Shown here: piece by piece, positions 42,888 through 52,012 of the stretch
Layout: each line of letters begins with the position of its first letter
Position numbering within the stretch: the stretch's first letter is position 1
Assembly (NCBI RefSeq): GCF_027925525.1
Contig: NZ_BSDJ01000006.1
Span: forward strand, 1-64,000
DNA from: Paenibacillus tyrphae
Lineage (GTDB): Bacteria; Bacillota; Bacilli; Paenibacillales; NBRC-103111
Direction: 5' to 3'
DNA: 64,000 bases
Program-made: the position numbers and the translations under genes
The notes under the pieces: generated by a model
What the model saw: only the letters and a program-made list of their open reading frames with translations
The model's database searches: none
What the model was told of the DNA's origin: nothing

Positions 42888-44698
42888 CTCTGATTTCCCC
42901 CGATCATCGGCATCGTCAGCAGGACCCGGGTGCCTTCGCCCTCCCGGCTTTCTACCGTCAGCCCGTATTTCGTCCCGAAATTAAGCTGGATTCGTTCCTG
43001 GACGTTGCGTATTCCGATATTGGACAAACGATGCTTCCCGCGATAATTCGAATCGAGCAGGCGGCGAAGCTGCTCTTCGTTCATCCCTTTGCCGTTGTCC
43101 TGAACAGCGATCTGCAATTGTCCGTCTGCGCTTGTGGCGGTGATGACGAGCTTCTTATCCTCGCGCTCCGCGCCGTCGAGTCCGTGGATCAAGGAGTTTT
43201 CTACGATCGGCTGGAGAATGAACTTCATGATGGCGGCCTCGGACAGGCCGTCGTCGATGTCGTACTCGACGGTAAACGAGCTTCCGAAGCGGAGGCGCTG
43301 AATGATGAGGTAATTGTCCACATTGGCGAGCTCCGAGCGGAGCGGGATAAATTCCTTCTTGTCGACCATCGTATGGCGGAGCAGCTCGGCGAGGGCGGTC
43401 AACCCGTCGCTGACGACCGGCACGTGATTGATCGCGGCGGTCCATTTCAGGCAGTTTAACGTATTGAACAAAAAATGCGGATTGATCTGCGCCTGCAGCA
43501 TCTGGAGCTCGATTTCCCGCTTCTTGATCTGCTCCTGTTTCGTATGGTCGATCAGATCGCGAAGCTGCTCGATCATGAGGTTGAACTTGCCCGTCAGGAA
43601 GCCGATCTCATCGTTGCTCGGGTCCTGGATTCTGACCTGGAAATTGCCGGTGGAGACCTGTTTCATCGATTCGGTCAGCCGCTGCAAGGGGGTGGAGATG
43701 CTGGTGGAGATCAGGAACGCGAGCAGGAGGGAGCACAGGAGGCACAGCCCGACGACCAGCACGATATAAGGCAAAATTTGCTTCGTTTCTTTATTGAGCA
43801 GTTCGTAAGGGATCGTTCCGACCAAATACCAGCGCGAGACGGCATCGTAGGAATAGACCAAAAGGTATTTCTGCTTGTTGAATACGGCGGAGAACGCCCG
43901 CGTCCCGAGCAGCTCATGCTCCGAAATTTCCTTCAGCAGCTCGCCGTTCGGATAGTTGGCGCCTACTTGAAGACTGCGGTTTCCCGCCGACAAAACGACG
44001 CCCCGCGTATCGGCAATGAACAGGTCCGAGCCTTCGCCGACATCGGCATCCTCATGGATGATGCGGGAGTAATAGCTTTCCTTGACGGCGATGAATACGT
44101 AGCCGATGGTGTTCATCCAGTTGAACTGCGAATGAATCGGCCTCGCGAGCACGATGCAGTCGACGCCGTTCTTCGTCACGATATGGGTCCAGACGTCTTT
44201 GCCGGCGCCGGCCTCGATCATATCGGTCAACATGGCGATGTCTTCATCCCGGAGCTTGTCATAGCCGAGATCGTACATCAATTTGCCGGAAGAATTGGTG
44301 ATTTGGAGGGATTTGATTTGGCTGAACAGCTTGCGTCCGCTGAAGGCGCTATTCAGCTCGTAGTAGCTGTCCATAACGGACTGCGTGTCCGGGGCGGTGT
44401 TCGCCTGCAGAAGGCTCGTTTGCACGAGGTTATGCATCATGATTTGGTCCGTTAAATACAGCAGAAGCTCGTTTTCCCGCTTGATTTCGTTGCGCAGCTG
44501 GTCCAAAATTTGCAGCGAGTAGGCGCTGATCTTCGAGCTGATCGCTTCGCCCGACTTGTGATACGTCAGCAGGGTGGCGATGCATAGGGGGAGGATGGAG
44601 AGAAAAAGAAATGACAGAATAAGCCGGTTCTTGATTTTGGAGAGCCGCAAATACGGATGTAACCGCGCCGCCCAGCGGAGTTCGTCCCAATGCCTCAC
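42884..44698 (-). CDS. YesM-like sensor histidine kinase
   Basis: A 604-residue membrane kinase: segments at about 26-46 and 305-328 flank a large extracellular sensor (dCache-like), then HAMP (about 325-380), a His_kinase domain with the H box AQINPHFLFNTLNCLKW (His near 408) and a GHKL ATPase (DNGKGMNEEQ). This is the YesM/LytS-type kinase partner of YesN regulators and senses extracellular sugars. The start is GTG 44698; a GAGAGAGG site lies about 15 bases upstream. Bases 44699-44970 hold the opposing promoters and no gene I can support. Confidence 0.87.
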   Translation of the reverse strand: MRHWDELRWAARLHPYLRLSKIKNRLILSFLFLSILPLCIATLLTYHKSGEAISSKISAYSLQILDQLRNEIKRENELLLYLTDQIMMHNLVQTSLLQANTAPDTQSVMDSYYELNSAFSGRKLFSQIKSLQITNSSGKLMYDLGYDKLRDEDIAMLTDMIEAGAGKDVWTHIVTKNGVDCIVLARPIHSQFNWMNTIGYVFIAVKESYYSRIIHEDADVGEGSDLFIADTRGVVLSAGNRSLQVGANYPNGELLKEISEHELLGTRAFSAVFNKQKYLLVYSYDAVSRWYLVGTIPYELLNKETKQILPYIVLVVGLCLLCSLLLAFLISTSISTPLQRLTESMKQVSTGNFQVRIQDPSNDEIGFLTGKFNLMIEQLRDLIDHTKQEQIKKREIELQMLQAQINPHFLFNTLNCLKWTAAINHVPVVSDGLTALAELLRHTMVDKKEFIPLRSELANVDNYLIIQRLRFGSSFTVEYDIDDGLSEAAIMKFILQPIVENSLIHGLDGAEREDKKLVITATSADGQLQIAVQDNGKGMNEEQLRRLLDSNYRGKHRLSNIGIRNVQERIQLNFGTKYGLTVESREGEGTRVLLTMPMIGGNQR

Positions 44699-44970
44699 GT
44701 CGATCGTTTCACAACCTCTCTCTAAAGGATCGTACTTTGTGCCTAGACCTCTTTTCCAAGTTCAGGGAGGTTCTCCTAGATTTAAAGTACCTTCCGCATG
44801 GGGCGAACGTCAAGAGCAGGATTGGGCGGGGCGCCTTCTTCACACCATCTTTGGATTCATTTAACATAGCGCAAACAATCGGAGGATAAAGTGAAGATGT
44901 AGAGAATACAACAAAGTGAAGGAAGATGAAGGATTTCCTTCTTGACGGGTTGACGGAGCGGAGGAAAGGC

Positions 44971-45684
44971 ATGAAAACGACGTTTGTGTGGTTCGATTTG
45001 GGATATACGTTAGTTTATTTGGAAAGGGAACAATGGTTTGCGGCCTATTTGGCTGAGCAGGGGATCGCCAGGAAGCTGCGGGAGATCGAGCTGGCTTACC
45101 ATCATGCGGACAAGCTGTTCATGCGCGAATACCCCGGCGTTCTCGGAAGGGAAGCGGCGACGTTCTTCCCGTGGTACCTCGGCGTGCTGAATTACCGGCT
45201 AGGGCTGTGCCTCGATCTGCAGGAGCAGTGGCGGCGGCTGAACGAGCTGCGGACGGAACGCCGTTCGCCTTGGGTGGCTTATCCTTACGCGGCCCAGATG
45301 CTGGAGGAGCTGAAGCAGGCGTCCTACGGTATCGGTTTAATCTCCAACTGGGATTCCAGCGCCAGACAGGTGCTGGCGGATACCGGGCTGCTGCCGTATT
45401 TCGACCACGTGATCGTCTCCTCGGAAGTCGGCGTCGAGAAGCCGGACCGGGCCATCTTCGAGCTGGCGCTGCGGCAGGCGGGCGTACGTGCGGAGGAATG
45501 CTGCTACGTCGGAGACAATTATTACGACGATGTCGTCGGCTGCCGCGAGGTGGGGATGGACTGCTGCCTGATCAATCGGTTCGGCCGGGATGGCATCGAA
45601 GAGGTGCAGCATGAGCCCGTCCTTGCGTCGGTGCAGGAGCTGCCCGCATATTTGCACAGAAAGGAATGGAAGCGCAGCGTATGA
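44971..45684 (+). CDS. HAD-superfamily hydrolase
   Basis: A 237-residue HAD-IA hydrolase. Motif I is FDLGYTL (nucleophile Asp near residue 9), motif II LISNWDSS, motif III Lys in GVEKPDRAIF, motif IV GDNYYDD. The second Asp of the usual DxD is Gly here. That Asp is the general acid of phosphatases, so this may be a non-phosphatase HAD (for example dehalogenase-like or phosphonatase-like) or simply a DxG-type member of the subfamily. ATG 44971 after GGAGGAAAGGC is chosen. It is coupled by ATGA to the RpiR-type regulator gene. Confidence 0.82.
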   Translation: MKTTFVWFDLGYTLVYLEREQWFAAYLAEQGIARKLREIELAYHHADKLFMREYPGVLGREAATFFPWYLGVLNYRLGLCLDLQEQWRRLNELRTERRSPWVAYPYAAQMLEELKQASYGIGLISNWDSSARQVLADTGLLPYFDHVIVSSEVGVEKPDRAIFELALRQAGVRAEECCYVGDNYYDDVVGCREVGMDCCLINRFGRDGIEEVQHEPVLASVQELPAYLHRKEWKRSV

Positions 45685-46550
45685 GCGTAGAAAGCAAGAT
45701 CGAGCAGCTATTCGATTTGCTGAGCCCGAGTCAAAAGAAAGCCGCCTACTTTCTGACCAAAGACATCCGCCAAGCGGCCGTGCTGCCGGCCAAAAAGATG
45801 GGCGAGCTTGCCGGCGTCAGCGAGGCCACGGTGCACCGGCTCGCGCAGACGCTCGGCTTTGAAGGCTACGCCGCGCTGCAGAGCGAGCTGCAATCGCAGT
45901 TTCTGCAGGCGCGTCCCGTGCAGCGACTGCTGGAAACGGCGCAGGAGGAGCAGGCGACGTGGCTTGACGAGCTGTTCGCGCAGGATATCGACAACCTCCG
46001 CGAGACCGCCGCGCTCAAGCAGGAGGCGAAGGTGGAGGAGGCGGTCCGGTTGCTGCTGGATGCGGAGCGCACGTATACGGCAGGCTGGCGCGCCGGCCTT
46101 GCGGTGACGGCGCCGCTCGCTTACATCATGCATTACATGCTCGGCCAGGCCCGGCTGGTGCCGCAAGGCGAGGCGGCAGAATATGCGGCGCATTTCCGGC
46201 CGGGAGACGTGCTGCTTGTCTCCGGGTTTCCCCGCTACTGCCAGACGACGATGCACTTGACGGAAGCGGCAAAAGAGAAGGGCGCGCGCATCGTCGCCTT
46301 GACGGACTCGCCGGTATCGCCTTTTGCCAAGCTGGCCGATGTGTACTTGCTCGCCGCGACCCGTTCGCGGGGCTTTCTCGATTCGTACGTGGCACCGCTC
46401 GCGTTGGCGAACGCTTTGATCAAGAAGATGGCCCAGCTCGACTTGGAGCGGGTCAAGCGCAATATGGTGGAGATGGAACGGAAGTTCCGCATGTTCGAGA
46501 CGGAATCGTCCGGGTGGACCGGACCGAACGGAAAGGGGACAACGAAATGA
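45681..46550 (+). CDS. RpiR-family transcriptional regulator with SIS domain
   Basis: A 289-residue regulator. An N-terminal RpiR helix-turn-helix (about 1-75; ASVSEATVHRLAQTLGF-like: MGELAGVSEATVHRLAQTLGFEGY) is followed by a sugar-isomerase (SIS) domain (about 120-250; GDVLLVSGFPRYCQTTMHLTEAAKEKGARIVALTDSPVSP). RpiR proteins sense phosphorylated sugars or similar. ATG 45681 overlaps the HAD stop by ATGA; ATG 45666 in frame is the alternative. It likely controls this gene cluster. Confidence 0.84.
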   Translation: MSVESKIEQLFDLLSPSQKKAAYFLTKDIRQAAVLPAKKMGELAGVSEATVHRLAQTLGFEGYAALQSELQSQFLQARPVQRLLETAQEEQATWLDELFAQDIDNLRETAALKQEAKVEEAVRLLLDAERTYTAGWRAGLAVTAPLAYIMHYMLGQARLVPQGEAAEYAAHFRPGDVLLVSGFPRYCQTTMHLTEAAKEKGARIVALTDSPVSPFAKLADVYLLAATRSRGFLDSYVAPLALANALIKKMAQLDLERVKRNMVEMERKFRMFETESSGWTGPNGKGTTK

Positions 46551-47281
46551 AATTGACGATTTTGGGCCCGTGGGGCGCTTATCCGGCTGCGGATTCCGCG
46601 TCGGCGTCGTATTTGATTCAGACGGAGTCGGTCAACGTGCTGCTGGATTGCGGCTCCGGTGCGCTCGCCCAGCTCCAGCGGCATCTGCCGCTCGAAGAGC
46701 TGGATGCGGTCGTGCTCACGCACTACCATACCGACCATATCGCCGACGTGTACTGCCTTCAGCATGCGGCGATGATTCTGATGCAGCTCGGCCGCAGAAC
46801 GAAGCCGATCGAGATCTACGCCCACGACACGGACCCTGCCGCCTTCGCAACGCTCGCTTACGGAGAGTACATGCACTCGCATGTTATTGCGGTAGGAGAT
46901 ACGCTTGCGCTAGGCGATCTGACGTGGACCTTCGGGCATACGACGCATCCCGTCCCGTGCCTGTCCATGCGCATCGAGCACGGGGAGCAGGCGCTTGTTT
47001 TTACGGCGGATACCGCTTGGAACGACGATTTGATGCGAATCGGCCGGAACGCGGATCTGCTGCTCTGCGAAAGCAACCTGTACAACGAATACTTCGGCAA
47101 AATCGGCGGACATCTGACCGCCGGCGAAGCGGGAAGACTCGCCTCGCAGTGCGGAGCGAAGCGGCTCGTGCTCACGCACCTTCCCCAGTACGGCGATCTC
47201 GCCCAGCTTGTCCGGGAAGCGCAGGAGACGTATCAAGGACCGATTGATCTCGCCCGCACGGGCGATCAATACCGGCTGTAA
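46547..47281 (+). CDS. Metallo-beta-lactamase-fold hydrolase
   Basis: A 244-residue MBL-fold enzyme. The metal motif THYHTDH (about residues 62-68), the bridging Asp in FTADTAW and the late THLPQYG are all present. The short two-domain build and the LDCGSGALAQLQRHL strand resemble RNase Z-like and PhnP-like phosphodiesterases rather than beta-lactamases. It overlaps the RpiR stop by ATGA. The neighbours (HAD, metallophosphoesterase) suggest work on phosphate esters, which is inference. Confidence 0.8.
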   Translation: MKLTILGPWGAYPAADSASASYLIQTESVNVLLDCGSGALAQLQRHLPLEELDAVVLTHYHTDHIADVYCLQHAAMILMQLGRRTKPIEIYAHDTDPAAFATLAYGEYMHSHVIAVGDTLALGDLTWTFGHTTHPVPCLSMRIEHGEQALVFTADTAWNDDLMRIGRNADLLLCESNLYNEYFGKIGGHLTAGEAGRLASQCGAKRLVLTHLPQYGDLAQLVREAQETYQGPIDLARTGDQYRL

Positions 47282-47283
47282 TA

Positions 47284-47517
47284 CGGCCGGAGCGAGTGTT
47301 GAGAAAGAGGTTATTGACAGAAATAGAGATACATACGGAGGTGGGGTATCTACTGGAGGAGCGATAGCGCTCGCCTTTGTCTGCGGGAAATATCCGCTGC
47401 TAAGCGGCTTCAAATAAAAATTTCCTGCAGACAAGAGCGACCGGAAGTAGATACCCCACCCCCTCGTACACCTCTATTACCGTAATTAACCACTTTCTCA
47501 ACACTGTCCGGGCTGTA
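47284..47517. repeat. Large palindromic (MITE-like) element
   Basis: Two 60-base arms (47295-47354 and 47446-47505) are inverted copies with roughly three quarters of positions identical, both ending in AGTGTTGAG at the outside and TATCTACT at the inside. Pairing continues inward (TTTGTCTGC with GCAGACAA) to a terminal CCGCTGCTAAGCGG hairpin, and partly outward to 47284 and 47517. It lies between the MBL-fold gene and the transporter operon. No transposase and no clear target-site duplication is visible. It could be a non-autonomous element or a structured RNA. Confidence 0.72.
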
Positions 47518-47557
47518 CTGCAGCCGGAAGAAATAAAAATAGAAAAGAGGAGAAACC

Positions 47558-49111
47558 ATGCTAACCGAAAGATTGCGAAGGACCCCCCTGCTGCTTGCCG
47601 CTCTACTGCTGTCCGTCACCGTCCTGTCCGCCTGCGGCTCGGGCGACCCGGCCAAAACGCCGGCCACCGGGGCCGAAGCCGCCAAAGAGCCCGTGCAGGG
47701 CGGCAGCGTCGTCGTCGCCGTTCCGCAGGACCCGGACTATCTCGACCCGCACCTAGCCGTCGCCTCGGGGACGCAGGAGATGATGTTCAACGTGTTCGAA
47801 GGCCTGCTGAAGCCCAACGAAAAAGGGGAGCTGCAGCCCGCGGTTGCACAGGAATACAAGGTTTCTCCCGACGGGCTGACGTATGCGTTCACGCTGCGCG
47901 ACGGCGTCAAATTCCACAACGGCAAGACGGTGGCGGCGGAGGACGTGAAGTTTTCGTACGAGCGGCTGATGGGCAAGGATACGGGCAAGCCGCTCTCCAG
48001 CGCCTTTGCGAACGTCGAAGCCGTCGATACGCCGGACGCCAAGACGGTTACCGTCAAGCTGAAAAAGAACGACGTCTCGTTCATGAGCAACTTCACGGCC
48101 GCTATTTTGCCGAAGGGATACGACAACCAGAATAAAGCGCCGATCGGCACCGGGCCGTTCAAGTTCGTCGAGTTCCAGCCGAACCAGAAGCTCGTTATCG
48201 AGAAGAACAAAGATTATTACGTCAAAGGCGTGCCTTACCTCGACAAGGTCGAGTTCCGCATCATGCCGGACGCCGAGGCTTCGCTGCTCGCTTTGAAATC
48301 CGGCGACATCGACATGTATCCGCGAATCGGAAACGAGCGCATCGCCGAGCTGGGAGATCAGTTCCGCTACGTGGAAGGCATGCAAAACATGGTCCAGCTC
48401 ATGACGATGAATATCGCCCGCAAGCCGTTCGACGACCCGCGCGTGCGTCAGGCGATCAATTACGCCGTGGACACGGATGAAATCATTAAAGTCGTAGCTG
48501 ACGGCAAAGGAACGAAGCTCGGCTCCAACATGAGCCCGGTCATGCAGAAATATTTTCAGGAAGGCTTGGAATCGACCTACAACGTGAACGTGGACAAAGC
48601 GAAAAGCTTGCTGGCAGAAGCGGGGCTGAAGGACGGTTTCAGCACGACGATTTCGGTGCCGTCCAACTACAAGTTCCATGTCGATACCGCGCAGGTCATT
48701 GCACAGCAGCTCGCGAAGGTCGGCATCACCGCCAAAATCGAAATGGTCGAATGGGCCGTCTGGCTGGACCGGATCTACAAGGGCCGCGACTACGATATGA
48801 CGATCATCGGGCTGACCGGTAAGCTCGATCCGCACGAGGTGCTGGTACGCTACGCGTCCGACTACAAGTCGAACTTCTACAACTACAACAACCCGGAATA
48901 CGACAAACTGATCAAGGCGGCCCAGGTCGAGCTGGACGACGCCAAACGGGCGCAGCTTTATAAAGACGCGCAAAAACTATTGACCAAAGACGCCGTCGCC
49001 GTCTATATCATGGACCCGAACTTCACCGTAGCGATGAAAAAAGAGCTGGACGGCTACAAGCTGTACCCGATTTACGTGCAGGATATGTCCACGATTTACC
49101 GCGTGAAGTAA
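47558..49111 (+). CDS. Dipeptide/nickel-type ABC substrate-binding lipoprotein
   Basis: A 517-residue lipoprotein (lipobox LSAC near residue 26) of the extracellular solute-binding family 5 (DppA/OppA/NikA): PDYLDPHLAVASGTQEMMFNVFEGLLKPNEKGELQPAVAQEYKVSPDGLTYAFTLRDGVKFHNGKTV is its diagnostic start, and AINYAVDTDEII is the later signature. It heads a dppB-C-D-F-type operon. Substrate may be peptides, but family members also bind glycosides, nickel or phosphate-containing compounds. Confidence 0.88.
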   Translation: MLTERLRRTPLLLAALLLSVTVLSACGSGDPAKTPATGAEAAKEPVQGGSVVVAVPQDPDYLDPHLAVASGTQEMMFNVFEGLLKPNEKGELQPAVAQEYKVSPDGLTYAFTLRDGVKFHNGKTVAAEDVKFSYERLMGKDTGKPLSSAFANVEAVDTPDAKTVTVKLKKNDVSFMSNFTAAILPKGYDNQNKAPIGTGPFKFVEFQPNQKLVIEKNKDYYVKGVPYLDKVEFRIMPDAEASLLALKSGDIDMYPRIGNERIAELGDQFRYVEGMQNMVQLMTMNIARKPFDDPRVRQAINYAVDTDEIIKVVADGKGTKLGSNMSPVMQKYFQEGLESTYNVNVDKAKSLLAEAGLKDGFSTTISVPSNYKFHVDTAQVIAQQLAKVGITAKIEMVEWAVWLDRIYKGRDYDMTIIGLTGKLDPHEVLVRYASDYKSNFYNYNNPEYDKLIKAAQVELDDAKRAQLYKDAQKLLTKDAVAVYIMDPNFTVAMKKELDGYKLYPIYVQDMSTIYRVK

Positions 49112-49221
49112 CAATCTGCGCAAAATATCGAGTTAAACGGGCGGATCACACGGAAAAAACGGTCCGCTCGCGCAGCGGTCTCATGAGTCGCGCAATTTTT
49201 TAGGAAAGGGGAGACAGCGAC

Positions 49222-50163
49222 GTGACGTACGCATGGCGGAGAGCCTTTACATTCGTGCTAACGGTGCTGCTGGTCCTGATGATGACCTTTGCCGTCTTTC
49301 GGATCATTCCGGGGAACCCGGCTTTGACCATTCTCGGGATGGAGGCGGACGAGGCTCAGGTGGCCGCGCTTGAAGCGAAGCTGGGCATCGACCGCCCGCT
49401 CGGAGAGCAGTTTGCGAGCTGGCTCGGAGGCGTCGTCTCGGGCGATCTCGGCGAATCGCTCAAGTTTTCCAGGCCGGTCGGGGAGCTGATTCTGGACCGG
49501 CTGCCGGTGACGGCGTCACTCGCGGTGCTGTCCATGGCGATGACGGTCGTCATCGCCGTGCCGCTCGGCATCGCGGCGGCCAAATCCCAGCGCCGGGCGT
49601 CCGGCTGGTGGATTTCGCTGCTCAGTCAGCTCGGACTGGCCGTTCCGTCGTTTTGGCTGGGCATTTTGCTCGTGCTGCTGTTCGCCTTGACCTTCCGCTG
49701 GTTTCCGGCCGGAGGCTACGTCCGTTGGTCGGAATCACCGGTCGAAGCGCTGCGCTCCTTGTTCCTGCCTGCGCTGGCCGTCGCGATTCCGCAGGTCGCC
49801 GTCGTGGTGCGCTACCTGCGGACGACGATGCTGGAGCAGCTCAAGCAGGACTACGTCCGGACCGGCTACAGCAAGGGGCTGAGAGAACGGGCGGTGCTGT
49901 ACAAGCACGTGCTGAAAAACGCGCTCATCCCCGTCGTTACGGTGATGGGGATGATTTTTGCCGACGTGCTGGGCGGCAGTCTGGTGGTCGAGCAGGTGTT
50001 TGCGCTGCCGGGGCTTGGGAGGCTGCTCGTTTCCTCGATCGGCGCCCGCGATTTTCCGCTTGTGCAGGGGATGATTTTATTCACGGCCGTAACGGTCATT
50101 GCGATCAATTTTGCCGTCGATATGCTGTACCGGGTGCTGGACCCGAGAATTCGGTTGAAGTAG
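49222..50163 (+). CDS. DppB-type ABC permease
   Basis: A 313-residue membrane protein with six segments, family BPD_transp_1. The N-terminus (RRAFTFVLTVLLVLMMTFAVFRIIPGNPA) is typical of DppB/OppB, and the EAA loop (YSKGLRERAVLYKHVLKNALIPVVT) is at about 215-240. The start is GTG 49222 after GGAAAGGGGAG. It lies 110 bases after the binding-protein gene. Confidence 0.88.
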   Translation: MTYAWRRAFTFVLTVLLVLMMTFAVFRIIPGNPALTILGMEADEAQVAALEAKLGIDRPLGEQFASWLGGVVSGDLGESLKFSRPVGELILDRLPVTASLAVLSMAMTVVIAVPLGIAAAKSQRRASGWWISLLSQLGLAVPSFWLGILLVLLFALTFRWFPAGGYVRWSESPVEALRSLFLPALAVAIPQVAVVVRYLRTTMLEQLKQDYVRTGYSKGLRERAVLYKHVLKNALIPVVTVMGMIFADVLGGSLVVEQVFALPGLGRLLVSSIGARDFPLVQGMILFTAVTVIAINFAVDMLYRVLDPRIRLK

Positions 50164-50175
50164 GAGAAGAGCGGC

Positions 50176-50985
50176 ATGATACGAAATCGGAACGTTCATT
50201 TGATCGTGGGCGGAGTGTTGGTCGGCACGATGCTGGCGCTCATGCTGATTAGCTGGCTGTATGTTCCTTACGACGTCAATAGCATGAATCCGGCCGAACG
50301 GTTTCTCGCTCCCGGGGCGAAGCACCTGCTCGGGACGGACAATTTCGGACGGGATATTTTAAGCCGGGTGATGACGGCTTCCCGGACGGCCTTTCAGGTC
50401 GGGTTTCTGACCGTTCTGATCGGTGCGGCCGGGGGGCTGCTCGTCGGAGCCGCCACAGGCTATGTCGGCGGCTGGCTGGACGAAGTGCTGATGCGGCTGA
50501 TGGACGCGATGATGGCTTTTCCCGGGCTGCTGATGGCGCTGATGCTGGTCGCGGTATTTCAGCCGAACCTGACCAATACCATTCTGGCGATCGGCCTGAT
50601 GGCCGTACCCGGGTTCGCCCGCATCGTCCGCAGCGGGTTCGTGCAGTACAAGGAGATGGATTTTGTGAAGGCGGCGCGCGGCATCGGGGCGGGACCGCTC
50701 GCCATCGTATTCCGCCACATTTTCCCGAACATTCTGTCGCCGTTCATTGTGGCGGCGACGATGAGCTTCTCGGGAGCGATTCTTGCGGAAGCCGGGCTGA
50801 GCTATCTCGGGCTCGGCATTCAGCCTCCCGATCCGAGCTGGGGACGCATGCTGAACGAGGCCCAGAGCTATATTGCGAAAGCGCCATGGTACACGCTGGC
50901 GCCGGGCGTCATGATCACGATGACCGTGCTCGGCTTCAATCTGCTCGGTGACGGGCTGCGCGATTGGAACGACCCGAAACGATAA
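50176..50985 (+). CDS. DppC-type ABC permease
   Basis: A 269-residue membrane protein with about six segments. LLGTDNFGRDILSRVMTASRTAFQVGF (about 55-80) and LSYLGLGIQPPDPSWGRMLNEA (about 215-236) are signatures of DppC/OppC. It starts 12 bases after the DppB stop and forms the heterodimeric pore with it. Confidence 0.89.
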   Translation: MIRNRNVHLIVGGVLVGTMLALMLISWLYVPYDVNSMNPAERFLAPGAKHLLGTDNFGRDILSRVMTASRTAFQVGFLTVLIGAAGGLLVGAATGYVGGWLDEVLMRLMDAMMAFPGLLMALMLVAVFQPNLTNTILAIGLMAVPGFARIVRSGFVQYKEMDFVKAARGIGAGPLAIVFRHIFPNILSPFIVAATMSFSGAILAEAGLSYLGLGIQPPDPSWGRMLNEAQSYIAKAPWYTLAPGVMITMTVLGFNLLGDGLRDWNDPKR

Positions 50986-50998
50986 GGGGGAACGAACC

Positions 50999-52012
50999 AT
51001 GGCCAGAGGAAAAGAAACGCCTCTCTTGAGGCTGGACGAGCTGCATATCGAGCTTCCGACCCGTCAGGGCATGCGTACCGTGCTCGAAGGGGTATCGCTG
51101 TCGGTCGGGCGTGGCGAAATCGTCGGCATCGTGGGGGAATCGGGCTGTGGCAAAAGCATGACGGCCCAGGCCGTGATGGGACTGCTGCCCGCCGGCGCCC
51201 GCATCGCGGGCGGGGTGATCAACTACGACGGTGCCGAGCTGACACAGCTGTCGCCGGAGGCGATGCGCAGACTGCGGGGCGGGGAGATCGCCATGGTGTT
51301 CCAAGACCCGATGACCTCGCTCAATCCGGTATTTACGGTCGGAGAACAGCTGATGGAAGGGCCGCGATTGCACTTGGCGATGTCGCGCAAAGACGCGTAT
51401 AATCATAGCGTAGGGATGCTGGAAAAAGTTGGGCTGGCCCGTGCGGAGCAACTGATGCGCGAATATCCCCACCGGTTGTCCGGCGGGATGCGGCAGCGGG
51501 TCATGATTGCGATGGCGCTGGCCTGCCGGCCGAAGCTGCTGATTGCCGACGAGCCGACGACGGCGCTCGACGTGACGGTGCAGGCACAAATTTTGGAGCT
51601 GCTGCGGGACTTGAACCGGACGGAGGGCACGTCGGTGCTGCTGATCTCGCACGATCTCGGCGTCATCTCGGAAATGTGCAGCCGCGTGTCCGTCATGTAC
51701 GCTGGGCAGGTGGCGGAGACGGCCCCGGCAGCGGAGCTGTTCCGCTCGCCCGCCCATCCGTACACGGCCGGTCTGCTGCGGTCGATCCCTTCGCCGGATA
51801 AGCGGGGCGAAGCGCTGTATGCGATACCCGGGTGTGTACCGCCGCCGGAGGAGCGCGCCGGAGGCTGCCCGTTCGCGGCCCGGTGCGATCGCGCCGTGGC
51901 GGCCTGCTCCGGCGTAAAGCCAGCGAGCCGCTTGATCGCGGACCGGCACGAGGTCCGCTGCTTGCTTGCCGAGGAAGGGAGGCCGTCCGTCCGTGAGTAT
52001 CAGCTCGCTTGA
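50999..52012 (+). CDS. DppD-type ABC transporter ATPase
   Basis: A 337-residue ATPase with Walker A GESGCGKS, signature [16 protein letters not shown], Walker [15 protein letters not shown] and the C-terminal oligopeptide domain with four cysteines around [15 protein letters not shown], which binds an iron-sulfur cluster in some members. ATG 50999 follows AAGGGGG. The next ATPase gene begins inside its end. Confidence 0.88.
   Translation: MARGKETPLLRLDELHIELPTRQGMRTVLEGVSLSVGRGEIVGIVGESGCGKSMTAQAVMGLLPAGARIAGGVINYDGAELTQLSPEAMRRLRGGEIAMVFQDPMTSLNPVFTVGEQLMEGPRLHLAMSRKDAYNHSVGMLEKVGLARAEQLMREYPHRLSGGMRQRVMIAMALACRPKLLIADEPTTALDVTVQAQILELLRDLNRTEGTSVLLISHDLGVISEMCSRVSVMYAGQVAETAPAAELFRSPAHPYTAGLLRSIPSPDKRGEALYAIPGCVPPPEERAGGCPFAARCDRAVAACSGVKPASRLIADRHEVRCLLAEEGRPSVREYQLA

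Noticed and set aside
43475..44455. 326-codon plus-strand ORF opposite the YesM-type kinase
   Set aside because: Shadow frame; the kinase has all its motifs and is coupled to its regulator gene.
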